Positions 11,301 through 22,990 of a DNA stretch of 64,000 bases are shown here, one piece after another. Both the position numbers and the translations under genes were made by a program. The notes under the pieces are model-generated. The model made no database searches. It was not told where the DNA came from and saw nothing but the letters and a program-made list of their open reading frames with translations. This DNA is from Clavelina lepadiformis (Eukaryota; Chordata; Ascidiacea; Aplousobranchia; Clavelinidae): positions 16,182,001-16,246,000 of the forward strand of contig NC_135242.1 of the NCBI RefSeq assembly GCF_947623445.1, given 5' to 3'. The first letter of the stretch is position 1, and every line of letters begins with the position of its first letter.

Positions 11301-14300
11301 CGGCAGCCAGGCATGCCAACAAACAATCCCGAAAAGACGAATCCAAATACAACGCAAAAAATAAACTTACAAAAAGATCAAAGCCTTCTTTAACCATGTC
11401 AAATTTTTTAAATCTACCTTTGTAAGGCTTTGCGTTACTAGTCAGATTCTTCTACATTTCAGAAAATCCACAATACCTGTTCAGACAGGGAGCTTGCTTG
11501 AGGAAGAGATTTAACTTCTTTGATGTATTTGGCAGTGTCTTTTGAAAGCTGGTTAGTGTAATGTTGTCGCTGATGCCTATAATACACAAAAGATCTAACT
11601 TTAAAAAAAGAGTACATAAAACATTACATTGCAGTGAAAAATCTGTAAATTACTAAGAAGCATTGAAACTAAACTTTATTTACATTAAAAATTTGAACTT
11701 ACAATCGATCTCTTAAATCAGGTGTGTCTTCATTTGTTCCAAGTTGGTGTACCATGCGCTTTATGTCTTGAACTGCAAAATTTGAGGCACAAAATTTTAA
11801 GCATGTTTGTAAGAAACTTTACATTTCACTAAAGTGCGTGCTCAGTATGAATATGTTTGATTGTGAAGTTTATTTTAACTGGAAAGTGATAGTGTATATG
11901 GCAGCAAACGTGTTAAATATCACCTTTCATTTCTTAGTTTGACACATTACCAAAATTGCCTGAATAAGACCATTCTGAAGACTAGAGATGGCCAAAATAT
12001 AATCTTTATGGCTTCTAGAACAGAAATAGTAAATCTAGAATTTCAAATCGAAACAAATCATATCTTAGGTGTACCGACACTTAATCACGCGACCACATAA
12101 TCACTTTGACGCGACAGCACTTGGACAGCGCCTTTGTCTATAGCAGGGGTCGGCAACCTTTTGCTAGTCACGGGCCAAATGTCGAATGTACATTGCTATC
12201 TTTCCAATCGAAAGTTGGAATCATTACGAAGCCGGGGCAGGTTGCATTGCAAGAACCACAAATGCAGTCGAAGGTTGGCATTTTGGTCTCCAAGTGCTTT
12301 TTCAATGCCACCACCCGACATTGTGGACTTTCATACAGGGAATTGAAAAAGACATTCAAATGCAAAGTGCAACGTTTCTTCAAGGAATTGCTGGTACTCA
12401 ACCTTCTATTCCAATGCGGTACAAGGCACTGAAACTGCGCGTGCAAAACACAGTTGACCGTTATCTGTCAAGCGAGATTTTAGTTTATCTTCGTGCAGTT
12501 GCTTACATTTCCCATGCATGACATTGTTACCTAGTGTGTACGGTAGCCTTATCTGCGCAAGCAATGTTTAATCATTTTAACAATTTCTTTTCAGGTTTAT
12601 ATTTGTTTTTTCGTGTGCAGACATGCAATTTTCGATACTGTAAATGTGTGATTAAATGTCGCGTGATTAAATGTCCAAGTGATTATGTGTCGCGTGATTA
12701 AATGTCCAAGTGATTATGTGTCGCGTGATTAAGTGTCGCGTGATTAAATGTCCTAGTGATTATGTTTCGGTGATTAAGCGTAGCGTGATTAAGTGTCGCG
12801 TGATTAAGTGTCACCAAACCCATATCTTATGAGTTGCAACAATCTTAACAAAATGCAATTTAATTTAAGTAAAAAAATCGTAAGTCCTGAATAACCAAGC
12901 ACTCAGCATATTTTTTTAACTTTGTCATTTCTAAACCCGAAACTAATGAAGACCTATAAGACTACTTTTGAAGCAGTGTAAATGCAAAAAAAAGCAGTGT
13001 AAAGCTCAAAAAAGCAGCAGTGGGCTTATATGCCACGACAATTTCTACCGTGCAAAATTATTACATGCTAAAGTATATATCATACTTTCAATGAATAAAC
13101 GCAAGGTTGGAAATTTGCCCAAAACATTTAGTAACCTTCGGTGTAATTAAACTGCGTTTATGTAGACATCAATTTTGTTATTCGCATCTGTTTAAGACAA
13201 ATTTCCTGAACACTCAACACATGTCTTTCTATATTTCTTATTTCCACAAAATTATGTCGGAACGTAAATTTTTCTTTGATGACACACTTGCAACATGTCT
13301 TCTGAGCAAAAGGTTGCGACTTGTAAGTAGAATAAATATAAAAACATGAAATGCTTTTTTTCTGTTTTGGCTGTTGTATTCATTCTACAAGCATGCCTTT
13401 CGTTTGTATGCATGGCCTCGGCATTTTATGACAAATGCTTTGTTTTTAAACACTTGAACGCATCGGCAGAAATGCGGTTATCTTTTCCCGGCATAATAGG
13501 TTTGGCTGTTTGCGCAACAATTTCCATACTGGTAGGTCCTATTTTTTCTTTCTTACCCTCTATGCGTCTGGGCAAAACGTGAGCATGACGTATTATGGCA
13601 CAGGTAGTTCTTACTAGTGAAAAAGGTAATGACAATATCCGATTACCGATAACAAAAACTGGGGCTTAGCCAAAAGCTTTCTCTACGTTACGAAAAATAA
13701 ATCATGCCATGGCCAATAGTCCACCAATGCATGATAGTTAATCAATGTAAGGTTGCTAAGTCACCGTAACTGAACTTTTCCAGGCTTATCTATGCACTTG
13801 GAACCATAAGCAGAGCTTGAGAGTTTGTAAGCAAATTATGTTGAAATGATAAACCTTGATGCAAGAGAAAAAGGTTTATCGTAAGAAACACTTAGGTTTA
13901 TACACATAAATATGTCATTTGTTCTTGCAGGATGATGATGCACGTAAATGGGCTGGCTAATATGTAAGAAAGGATTTTTGAATCCCAGGACTTGTTAAAT
14001 CACGCAATTTGGATTCAAATCCAATTGGATTCGAATATTTATGTATTCGAAATTCAGAGCTGGGCAGTACTATAGTAACGAACTACTGTAGTACTTTTTC
14101 AGCATCGATACCGGTACCGTCGGTACTTTTTTCTAAAATTACCGAATTACTTGATACTTATAGAATAATTACAAACTTCATTTTTATAATTAGAACCTAA
14201 TGCCAATTTCACTGTGTTTTGTTCTTTTTTATCTAAAAATATCCAATAAAGTCTCAAACAGTGAGTTCACATATTTTTGACCTGAAGTAACCTTTATCGC

Positions 14301-14866
14301 GGTCATAATATTGCACTTGCAGTATCATGCGTTGTACAAAAAGTACCGGTACCGAATACCGGAAAAGTACCAAACTACTTTTTTTAAAGAAAAGTACCAT
14401 ATATCAGAACCGTCGGCACATTTTTTGCCAAGTACAGGTATTGTTACCGTCGGTACTTTCAAAGTACCGACTGCCCACCTCTGTTGAAATTCTACTTTGG
14501 TCATGCCTATAGAAAACTGATCTTAATCCTAATTTAACTAATTTGGCTAATTTGGCAATTTGGCATATGTATTTAGCAATATTTTAGTTATAATTTTGCT
14601 ATTATGAAATGGTTGCCCAATTTCTTGAGCATAAAAACTTAAGCATGTTGGAAGTAAGGAAAATAAACTAATAGAAGCTCACTCTACAATTCTATACATC
14701 TAAACATACCATGCTGGGAAATCTTTTGGACATTAGAGCTTATGAGCTGGGTATATCTGGTATAATCTGCTTGTGTTGGCCTTCCATAATTCTGATAGGA
14801 ATCATTATATGACGGAGAGAATTCATCAGCTCCACCAGATGTGAGGTCTCCTCTACCATACGACAT
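8320..14866 (-). CDS. Syntaxin-7/12-like endosomal Qa-SNARE
   Basis: The exons on the minus strand are 14866-14710, 11772-11703, 11576-11477, 11067-10892, 10647-10560, then one of 10467-10395 or 9913-9841, then 8590-8508 and 8415-8320. All phases agree and either form gives 843 nt, 280 aa. The N-terminal helices ([39 protein letters not shown]) match STX7/STX12. The SNARE motif runs from [16 protein letters not shown] through the Gln zero layer (EQG) to [12 protein letters not shown] single C-terminal membrane anchor ([19 protein letters not shown]) ends the protein. The role, by family, is a tail-anchored t-SNARE for late endosome/lysosome fusion. The ATG at 14866 was chosen because the family begins MSY. 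Intron 1 holds a MULE and a hAT-like element. Confidence 0.93.
9841..9913 (-). CDS. Alternative SNARE-motif exon B of the syntaxin gene
   Basis: This 73-nt exon has a CAG acceptor, a GTAAGA donor, start phase 0 and end phase 1. It encodes [24 protein letters not shown], closest to vertebrate STX7/12 in this stretch (HEQGD). It covers the centre of the SNARE motif including the zero-layer Gln. It has the same length and phases as exon A, so it substitutes for it exactly. Confidence 0.9.
10395..10467 (-). CDS. Alternative SNARE-motif exon A of the syntaxin gene
   Basis: This 73-nt exon has an ACAG acceptor, a GTGAGA donor and the same phases as exon B. It encodes [24 protein letters not shown]. 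It shares the FKDLG core and zero-layer Gln with B but replaces M with E before IF, H with E before EQG, and D-M with L-L after it. Because 73 is not a multiple of three, including both or neither exon shifts the frame. Confidence 0.9.
12149..12183 (+). mobile_element. Orphan hAT terminus inside the MULE
   Basis: CAGGGGTCGGCAACC followed by GCTAGTCACGGGCCAAA is a canonical hAT-MITE left end. No matching right end is seen before the MULE coding fragment, so it is a truncated insertion or captured fragment. Confidence 0.5.
12186..12521 (+). pseudogene. MULE transposase C-terminal fragment
   Basis: The translation reads [10 protein letters not shown], then [32 protein letters not shown]. The R-T-x-N-x-V-E-G-W-H string followed by H-P-x-x-W-x-F-I is the signature just after the catalytic domain of MULE/MuDR transposases, including FLYWCH-linked animal forms. 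The DDE catalytic core and zinc finger are missing, so it is not functional alone. Confidence 0.8.
12640..12815 (+). repeat. Tandem 15-16-bp subterminal repeats of the MULE
   Basis: About eleven head-to-tail units of two alternating types, TGTCGCGTGATTAAA and TGTCCAAGTGATTATG, fill the right end. Two to three inverted units lie at the left end (12075-12115). Such subterminal arrays are usually transposase-binding sites; that role is inferred. Confidence 0.75.
13346..13582 (+). CDS. Possible small membrane protein ORF in syntaxin intron 1
   Basis: This is a 78-aa open frame antisense to the syntaxin transcript. Its N-terminus, [19 protein letters not shown], is signal-peptide-like. A second hydrophobic segment starts at about residue 48 ([18 protein letters not shown]). 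No family is recognised, and no splice signals or upstream promoter can be defended. The composition matches the surrounding intron, so chance is quite possible. Confidence 0.2.
   Translation: MKCFFSVLAVVFILQACLSFVCMASAFYDKCFVFKHLNASAEMRLSFPGIIGLAVCATISILVGPIFSFLPSMRLGKT
14055..14483. mobile_element. Non-autonomous hAT-like element in syntaxin intron 1 (429 bp)
   Basis: The ends are CAGAGCTGGGCAGT and, complemented, CAGAGGTGGGCAGT. The flanks TCGAAATT (14047-14054) and TTGAAATT (14484-14491) are an 8-bp target duplication with one mismatch. The interior has repeated GGTACTTT/AAAGTACC strings in both orientations and is clearly related to the element at 4236-4748. Confidence 0.85.
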
Positions 14867-16760
14867 TCTGATGGGCACTTCCCAAGTTATATACAGTAAT
14901 TATAATATAGACAACTACTTGGACCAAATTAACCAATTTGTTAGCACGAACAAAACTCAGTATATTTAACTGTACCTAACATTTACCTTAACATAAAAGA
15001 TTTTAGCATTTTAAATAAATAATAATAACTTGGGTTACATAGGATTGAATGACGCATCTAACCATTGAGTTAATGTATAGTGAATACCATTTATGATTTT
15101 GAGTGGATTCCCCTGGGCATCCTGGATTTGCAAAAATGGGTGCCCTCGAAAAAGTTGAATACCCAACTCTGAGAAACTAAACATAATCTGGTAACAGACA
15201 TAATCGGATAATGCAGTGCTTTTTAACCTTAAGCTTTCATGAAAGCTCTGCTTTTTATATCTCTAATTGTATGGTCACAATTTCTAGAGTCATTTCCTGT
15301 AAATACATCTCTTAATACAACCTCTTCATGCTGTGCACATAGCATGGTGTGACACAGATCAAGTCTTAAACAATGGCAGTATCCAGACAAGAGTTGCATG
15401 AGCAACCTCATTGTGCAGTGAAGGCTTATTATTAAAAAAACAATGGGTGCCCAGTGGGCAACCATTCTGGTCAGTTTTGGATACCAAATACAAAATTTGG
15501 TTGGCATGGCACTGAGAAACCCATTAAAATCAACCCTGGTATAACCATTCCATAACCTTTCAGCAATATTCTTTAACCCAAACTTTGTTTTTTTTTTTTT
15601 TAAAGTCTATGTTTAGGTCTGGTCTGTTATGAATATTGATAAACTGAAGGTGCAACCACTATGCTTGACTAAAGTCCTTCATGAAAAAACTAAGATTTTT
15701 CTACTTTGCTTTTAAACAATCGCAATGATATAAAGTAAACAATGCCTCTATGGGAACCATGGAACGTAACTAACTTTTCTAGCCACCAACATCTTACATC
15801 CTCCCAAAGTACTTTGTCTAATCCATGACTGAATATCATAATAACTTGTGATCTTATGTATTGCAGCTAAATATCTTACCGTTTAACTAATCTAAAATTT
15901 GCATCCTAAACTTTAAAATTGATATTTTGTTATAACATTGGTGTCTGGCTAAAGTCGTTACTTGCATCAGGAGCAATCAAATTCTAACACTACACAGATG
16001 AAAAAAGCAAGGCAATGTCATTCAAGTGTACACTGTATTTGCATCATAGTCCCTTTGATGACAACTTTTTTCGCTTTTTCAAAAAAAGTGAAGTTATTCA
16101 AACTAACAGTAAAATGTGATCTTTTTTCACAGTGACAGTCTTCAATTAGTGGATTAGTTTACTGAAAAAAATTGTACATGCACCAAGTTTAACTGGCAAC
16201 TGGTATTTTTCGAATACATTGCCCAAATTTAAAACTGTTCATCAGGACCAAGTGTTGACAATTCCTTGCCCAAGGGATCACAACAGTAGAGCCACATAGT
16301 ATCAAACAAGCGCCACATTATAACAAGCCCATCGCTCAATTTCTTTCGAAAGAATTAAATGTGAAGATATCAGTTGACGATACCTACAAGCATATTTACT
16401 CAAAATTTTGTAATTCGCTGGGCTGCTACAAATAATAAACCCCCATGACATTATGACAGCAGAAAATTCAATTTGAGATGTATCAGCAACTCTATACTGG
16501 AAAACCATGGACGCCACCCATATTTTGTTAACCACCAACTTGCATAAAAGCTCATATATTAAAAGCTGAGGGATTTAAATGAGTATCTTTAAAATACATC
16601 TGAGTTCGCAAGGTTTCCTAGAATTAATGATGAAGGAGAAAAAACCATCGAAACCAAAAGTATTTAGATAAACTCAAAGAACAACCATTATCAGTTTGTC
16701 AGTAACAATTTCCATGCACCATTGTGAAAAGAGTGGTACATGTACAAATGACACATTAAT

Positions 16761-17033
16761 GTGCATGTAAAACTTTTTCACAAACACTCCAATTATATAA
16801 TTCCCATATTTACTGACTGTAAGCCACGTGATGGTGCTACCCTTGTTTATGCATGTGAGTCACCTTCGATTCTTAGCCGCATATACCAATGTAATGGTAC
16901 AGAAAACCATACAGGAACTTACATTAATCCTTGCTTTGCAAACAGAAAATGCCAGACAAAATTTGGGTTTGATAAAAAATGCAAACCACCCATGAACCAC
17001 CACAAAAATGATGACAAAACTTGTGAGCCATGA
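16761..17033 (+). CDS. Unassigned 90-aa Cys-rich ORF
   Basis: The frame carries six to seven cysteines in its C-terminal two thirds (ending PCFANRKC...KKCKPP...KTCEP) and one N-x-T site. There is no signal peptide or recognised domain. It overlaps a minus-strand ORF with a membrane segment, so at most one is likely real. Chance cannot be excluded. Confidence 0.15.
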   Translation: MHVKLFHKHSNYIIPIFTDCKPRDGATLVYACESPSILSRIYQCNGTENHTGTYINPCFANRKCQTKFGFDKKCKPPMNHHKNDDKTCEP

Positions 17034-17229
17034 CTAGGTACAATGGAATAAATATGCCTATAGTAAACAAAGTTATAGTTGTGTTAACTGTAATAAATGA
17101 AGTCATAAAGTCTCCAGTGCCGGTAATAATAATGTTTCCAGTGCACACCATCATACCAAACTGAACGCTGTAATGCTCTTGCAGGCAGTTTCTGCTTGAG
17201 GACCGCCATACTTTTTCAGCATGGCTCAT
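16924..17229 (-). CDS. Unassigned 101-aa ORF with one membrane segment
   Basis: The frame starts MSHAEKVW, with a hydrophobic stretch at about residues 45-68 (FITVNTTITLFTIGIFIPLYL) and several Cys/His after it. No homologue is recognised. A GTAAGT donor directly follows the stop, which is ambiguous evidence. Confidence 0.15.
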   Translation of the reverse strand: MSHAEKVWRSSSRNCLQEHYSVQFGMMVCTGNIIITGTGDFMTSFITVNTTITLFTIGIFIPLYLVMAHKFCHHFCGGSWVVCIFYQTQILSGIFCLQSKD

Positions 17230-17968
17230 GCAATTCTTGGCTTTTCCTTCTAGACTACCCTATTTTCTAAACTTGGGCTTGGGCCTCATATTGAAAAGTG
17301 TGGCACCTGCGCACCAAATAGCAGAGTGAAATCTTGGGTGTGCGGAAGCAAAATTACCATGTAAATTGCGACTCATGGCCCAAGTCTGTTTGGCGTTTGT
17401 GGTATATAGGCAAGGTACGGCCTTTTACAACAGAAAACCGAAAAAAAGTCGTCTTTCCTTTTTTTAGAGAGATCGCTTTTCTCGGTGTGCAATGCCGTTT
17501 CGGCCAAAAAATCTCGAGTGTGTTCCTGCCATACTCTACAGTCCGTCCTTCACCCATGAGGTTTATCAACGTGCATGACAAACTTTTTATCATTTCTTTT
17601 CACGCCGCTTCACTTTTTATTTTCATAAACAAAACGTACAAACGTGCTTGTAGGGTAGGTGAAGGTAGGCCTTGGCTAAACTTCACAAAACATAACTTTA
17701 CATCACAACACCCTGCCATCCACCCACACGTCACATGACCATATTACACACAATATGGCATCACAGTCATGAGTTACTGCTCCGCCTCACTAGTGTGCCG
17801 ACCAACTAGGCTTAGCCTACTGCTTATTGTGCTTACTCATAACAAAGCATAGCTTAGCTTTCCGTACGATATTTTTTCTATTTTCGCGTAAAATAGGCGG
17901 TTTTATATTAAACTTTTCGTTTATTGTGCACCTAAAGATACAATATCGTGTTTGATGCTAATGCAAGC

Positions 17969-18348
17969 CAAAGAGATTTAAACACATGAGTAGAAACTTC
18001 TCTTTTGCGCATGACGTCATTTTTGTTTCTTTTATTCTCTTGGAGCATATTCTACTTTCGACACGGTCACGGTTCACTACATAACAATAAACATGCAGAC
18101 GACGACAATGATTTTCAGATCTGTTTGCTGCTGGAAGAGATTAGTCTTATTATTACGGTGCAGTTGTTGGGATCCAATAGGTGTTAATTTTAATTGAAAT
18201 TAATTAATGAAATCAGGTGATAGTTTTAGGTTCAGCAATTAACTTAGTTTCGGTTCCTTGAACTGATAATGCTGCTGTTTTGTATCAAGGCATGGCTTAG
18301 CCTAGCCTACTTGAGTTGCGCGGGAAGATTTTTTCGTTCACCACATTT
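17969..18348 (+). repeat. Left terminal inverted repeat of the P element
   Basis: It matches the complement of 23121-23500 over its full 380 bases with scattered substitutions. It presumably carries the promoter for the plus-strand transposase gene, as the right copy would for the minus-strand gene; that is inference. Confidence 0.92.
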
Positions 18349-18530
18349 AAGGTGAAAAATAAAATGAATGGATGTAAAATTTAGATAGACCGAGTCATAT
18401 TGTATTGTTTCATCTGCGCATAAAATTACGCTCCACGCGCAGAATAAAAACTTTACAGATTAAGACTCATTAGTACAGGTCTTATGTTGCAGGTTTTGAG
18501 TTATTGAAATAAGCTAAATAGTCTGAAATA

Positions 18531-21500
18531 ATGGCAAACTTGTGCTGTTTACCAATGTGCAACAACAGGTCACCTGCCGTGACTCTCTTTAAGATACCTT
18601 CGAGAAAATTTGTAAAAAAAGAGAAGGAAAGCTGGGCAGAAAGGTTGGAGTGTATCGTGCTGGCTTGCAGAAGCGACGAGCACATAAAAAATCTATTTGC
18701 TCGAGATGCTGTGAAAATGTGTGAAGTGCATTTTGAAAGATCTGACATTGTTTTAAGTAAAATTTGTTTTACATACACTTACATGTAGTGTAGCTAGTGT
18801 ATTGAGGAAAGATATGTAATGTAATGCCATGTCTAGCGTTTGATGCAGTGTTTGTTTTCCATGAGATGGTTTGATGCAGAACTTCATAAAATTTACTAGC
18901 GAGTGAGCACAGCATAACACTGCATCTGTAACAAGCTATTAGTGCAAACCTTCACTGTGGTTTCAGATTAATATACAGTCAACTCCGCTTAATTCGGACA
19001 CTTTGGTTCCGCTCAATTTTGGCCGAATTAAGCGGAGAAACGGCTTTGTCCGAATTAAGCGGAAAATCAATTGTTCGTTTCATGGTCATGCGTAAAGGCA
19101 GAAAACGCATTTAAAATACTGTACTGTTGCGTAATAAATGAATTGCAGCTGCGCTATACTGCAGTAATTGGCACTGATCGCATAAAACGTCTTCGTTTAC
19201 TTTAGTAAGCAATTTCACTTTTTGTGCTAGTTCTGTACCATTCTGTTCTACAAGATGGACGTAATTGTATCGAAGTAAAAGGAACTATGAAGCTGGCACG
19301 GCCTTATATGAGTTCATTGTCGATTGTTACTGCATGGATCGTCATTGTTTCACCATGATCACTCATAATGCAATTGCATCTTGTGTTAAAACGAACGAAG
19401 TACTGTTTATTGTGTCATAACCTAACAATGGAATTGCGAACCTGTGTCCGAATTAAGCGGAGAATTGTCCGAATTAACGGGAGTTTTTTACGTTCAATTT
19501 TTACTTTTGTTCCGTTCCCGAGCATTTTGGCCAAATAAAGCGGTTGTCCGGGTTATCCGGTGTCCGAATTAAGCGGATTCGACTATATGTACGATTACAA
19601 GTATCAAAATTGAAAATGTTCATGTATGCACAAATAAGAGTTTTTTTGCAGAGGGTTCCCGTAAAGAATTACGTGAAGGAGCAGTACCCACTTTGTCTTT
19701 GCCTAAGCTGACTTTGGCGCAGGTACATTCAAGAAAGCCGCCGAAGAAGCGTATCTTTGAAACAAAAATACATTTCAAATCTGTTGCGTCCTTGAAATCT
19801 GCTCGCTTGCCGGAAGGTTGGCAGAGGTCATTTGAAAACAAAAATGTTGTTTTTTCTTTTTATGATGGCTGTGATCAACCTAAATACTCGATTGGAGTAT
19901 AATATGACATGTCATTAAGGATATGCTATTATGGCTGGAAAGCACCTCGCTCAAGTTGTATTTACTCTCTGGACATAACTACTCAAACACTACACGGCAC
20001 CATAAAAGATATTGAATCGTTTTCAATATGTTCTGGATTGTATAATTCTGGAAGTGGCCTGCCACACATGACTACCAGATCTATGACACCATTCAGTTCT
20101 GAAAATGCACCAACAGTTAGGAAACTTGCATACAGGTGAAACTAGTTTTTCAATTGTGCCTATTGCATTTGTTACATAAAGAAATGGGGAAAGATATCAC
20201 CCTGAGTTAATAAAGTAGGTTTAGGTCTCCTTGAGTAATAAACTACTGAAGTAATTGGTGTAAAGATATCAACATGTTTTAAGTTCAGTTGACCTCAATT
20301 TTTTGTTTATTTCGTAAAAGCGTGCTAAAATCAACCCTTGCAATTTTCTTTATAGGTTCTGTTTGAGTCTAGCTGCTAAAAGTAAAAATGCCTATGAAGA
20401 ATTACGACAAAGTGGCATTTTACGACTACCAAGCTCACGCACCCTAAATGACTATCGGTAGCGTATGGGTTCAGTTCTTTGCAATTTGGCTACCTACGAG
20501 CAATTGTTTCACTTGCTCACTTTTGTACTGTTTTCAGAAACGTTTACTGCACTGCACCTGGCATTCAAGATAATGTTTTAGAAGAACTGAAATCCAAAAG
20601 TCTCAGTCTAGCATCACATGAACGATTTCTCGTTATATCAATCGATGAAATGAAAGGTGAAACTTTTCTTGGTATTTTTAACACTATTAATCACACTGTG
20701 TAAGATTCTTATTCATGCTTATTTTGTTTACAGTGAAAGAAAATATTGTGTATAATGCAGCAACAGACCGAATAATAGGATTTGTTGATCTGGGTGTCGA
20801 CAGACAATACAATAATGAAGCTCCTGCCACACATGCCCTACAATTTTATGGTAGGAGTATCCTTAGCAATTTTTCCCGGCCTATTGTCTTTTATGCCACC
20901 AAGAATACAAAGGCATTTCACTTGGTTAGCATGTTCTGGGAAGTGGTTGAATCCTTGGCTGGATGTGGTTTTACAGTCTTAGCACTTGTTGCTGATGGTG
21001 CATCCTGCAATCGAAAATTGTTCCAATTGCTCAACAATTCCAATTTGACCGTCCCCTATAAGTGCATTAATATTTATCAGCCAGAAATGCCTATTTATTT
21101 GATTAGTGACCCTCCACACTTGCTGAAGACAGCCTGTAACTGTGTGAGATCCAGCCATCCAGGTGGAGCTAGAATGATGAAGTACAATCAACATTTCATT
21201 TTGTGGCAGCATTTTTGCAAAGTTCCCTACCTATTTGAAAGTTCAGAGTTGAGAAGTTGCAAGTTGACTGATGGCCATTTTTCCCATAAGAGTTACGCAA
21301 AAATGTGGGTTTGCTATGCCGCACAATTGCTCTCTGGAACTGTCTCCAGTTTAATGAAGAGTCGTGGTGGAGAAGAAATGAAGATGAGTACGTGGTTTGC
21401 TGGTTTGATGAATAAGTGGTTTGACCTCATGAACAGCCCAGAAGGTTCATACGTCTTAACTAAGCGCTTAAACCAAGACCCATTGGAGGCCTATTTCGGT

Positions 21501-21629
21501 CATATGAGACAAACTGGCCGTCGAAATGAAGTGCCTGATATTCACCAATATGCACAATTTGAAAATGTGATAATGTGCAAAAAGAATATCAAGTCACTTA
21601 AAGGGGTCAAATGTAAATCACGTTATTGA
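18531..21629 (+). CDS. THAP-domain P-element transposase (N-terminal and catalytic part)
   Basis: The exons I can support are 18531-18756, 19652 to about 19896, an exon ending near 20136, 20356-20457, 20538-20656 and 20734-21629. Exon 1 is a THAP zinc finger: C-x3-C at the start, a conserved Trp in SWAERL, then CEVHF. Exon 2 continues with the usual LREGAVPTLSLP. Later exons give LRQSGILRLPSSRTLNDY, ISIDEMK, RIIGFVDLG, VADGASCNRKLF, LISDPPHLLKT and LNQDPLEAYFGHMR. These are hallmarks of P/THAP9 transposases, including the RNase-H-like catalytic strands. The exon 2/3 junction is unresolved: the obvious GTATAA donor does not fit the phase of the next open stretch, though a GTGATC donor near 19871 would. 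The usual C-terminal YIAGY-type region is absent; a similar region lies on the opposite strand. Confidence 0.85.
18976..19585. mobile_element. Pogo/Tigger-type MITE in the transposase intron (610 bp)
   Basis: The ends are CAGTCAACTCCGCTTAATTC and, complemented, TAGTCGAATCCGCTTAATTC, flanked by TA on both sides (18974-18975, 19586-19587). The motif TCCGAATTAAGCGG recurs several times near both ends in both orientations. There is no coding capacity. It must have inserted after the P-element family acquired its intron. Confidence 0.85.
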
Positions 21630-22040
21630 CTGGAAACATGGTGATGTTTGCGATGATCCAATGCCGAAGCGAAAAAAATAACTTGATTTCGAGTGTTTTG
21701 ACAGTCTGCTTGTGCAATACAGTAACACTTAATCCTTCTTGAGCTAAAACTGACGAAGTACATGTAATGTACATTCATTTTAATGATTTTCACAGACTTA
21801 CATTTTGATCAGAGGTTACATGCAGTACTGAATTTAAATGATTGGCTTTTTGACAACATCTAATCTTCACGTAAAATTTACATATTTTCATGCACAATTT
21901 TTGCAAACATTCATCAAAAACAAGATTTTCAAATATATTTTTTATGTTACAAACACTCAAAGAAGACATGCAACTTTCCATGATGTGCTCCTTTATGTCT
22001 TGTTTCCTAAAGACACTTTCTACATACATCAACAATTTCA

Positions 22041-22990
22041 CTAGTGATTTGCTGGAACTGTAAGATGTCCATAATTGTTATTATTTAAAGCGGAAATCAA
22101 GGAACTATTAGTGGTTTCATTACTATAATCAGTTAAACAAGACAATAGATCTATTTCTCTCGGATTTATACAGCGCTTAGTGAGTTTCTGCAAAATATAA
22201 CCACCTATGTACTGAATTATGAATTCTTCGTCTCGGGTTAACTTGTGTAATGTCAAGTGTTTCCCCTTTTTGTTGTGTGCAACAGTGGTAACGTGTGATA
22301 AAAATACATCAAACAATTTTCGTGTTAAACATAATGACAATTTTCTTGGCAAGAAAAATAGTGATGGGATGCACGTAATTCCATCACAGGAGAATTTATG
22401 AAACAGTTCATCCGGTGAACTGTACGAAGAAAATAGCTTCATAAAATAGTTAACCGCATCTGCAGTTAGATCTGTTTTAACGCCACCCACTGTTTCCCAC
22501 CATACCATCAGCTTTTCTTTTGTAACATTATTGCAAGAAGATTCTGCAAGACAAGTGTAAAATTAAGTTTGTTTGATTATTTTAATCGGAATCTGCCAAT
22601 GATAGAGCTCCAAATGAAATAAGTTTCAAACAAAAAACAAATATACCGTGAGCAGTTTTTTGATGAGCCAGCAAAGTTTCATTACTTGTGCAGTTATGCA
22701 AACATTGTCCACATCTGCAAATAAATATTTTCATTATCAGGTTAAATGACATCAATATATCAGTACAGTATTTCTTCAAATATTCGTTACGACTTACATT
22801 AATTTGTTGTTTTGCTTGGCTGTTTATTATAAATTGGCGAGAACGTACACTCTGGGTGACCGCCATACAGGACAAGCTCAACAGCAGTTGGCTAATTGAT
22901 TAATAGGCATATCCTATCTTACATGAAGTTTGCTGCATCGTCTTCTGGGTCACAATCTATTTCAATAATTAACTTCAAATTGACATCCAT
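22041..22990 (-). CDS. Second P-element gene: C2H2 finger plus P-transposase C-terminal-like domain
   Basis: Three exons read cleanly on the minus strand: 22990-22923, 22714-22647 and 22543-22041. They total 639 nt and 212 aa, with matching phases and good GTAAGA/GTATAT donors and TTGCAG acceptors. Residues 1-23 are acidic (IDCDPEDDAANF). Residues 24-45 form a zinc finger of C-x2-C-x12-H-x4-H spacing (CGQC...HQKTAH). The long third exon contains DEEFIIQYIGGYILQKL, a Cys pair region and ISALNNNNYGHLTVP. This matches the C-terminal region (YIAGY, then LI..GGL..P) that P-type transposases normally carry on the same polypeptide. By inference it is a second subunit or accessory factor of this transposon. 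An inverted 3' half of an ancestral single gene is the alternative, but the separate ATG, finger and splicing argue for a real gene. Confidence 0.75.

Larger units (their letters stand above)
12068..12820 (+). mobile_element. MULE (MuDR-type) deletion derivative in syntaxin intron 1 (753 bp)
   Basis: Perfect 9-bp target duplications CATATCTTA lie at 12059-12067 and 12821-12829. The termini are GGT then five variable bases then GACACTTAATCACGCG, inverted at the right end. A 9-bp duplication is typical of Mutator-like elements, and a Mutator-type transposase fragment lies inside on the plus strand. Confidence 0.85.
14867..17961. other. Gene-poor interval between syntaxin and the P element
   Basis: This should hold the syntaxin promoter near 14.9-15.2 kb. 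No exon was confidently recognised. Two overlapping unassigned ORFs lie at 16761-17229 and are listed separately. A plus-strand 134-aa frame at 17334-17738 has no family-like composition. Confidence 0.5.

Noticed and set aside
12640-12815. CRISPR-like array
   Set aside because: Units are contiguous with no unique spacers and end at an inverted repeat with a 9-bp target duplication; they are MULE subterminal repeats.
14867-14878. Extra N-terminal residues (M-P-I-R) before the syntaxin MSY start
   Set aside because: The first codon is GTG, not ATG. The family begins at the MSY equivalent, so the ATG at 14866 is used.
17334-17738. 134-aa plus-strand ORF
   Set aside because: No recognisable motif and no splice or promoter context; an antisense frame of similar quality overlaps it.
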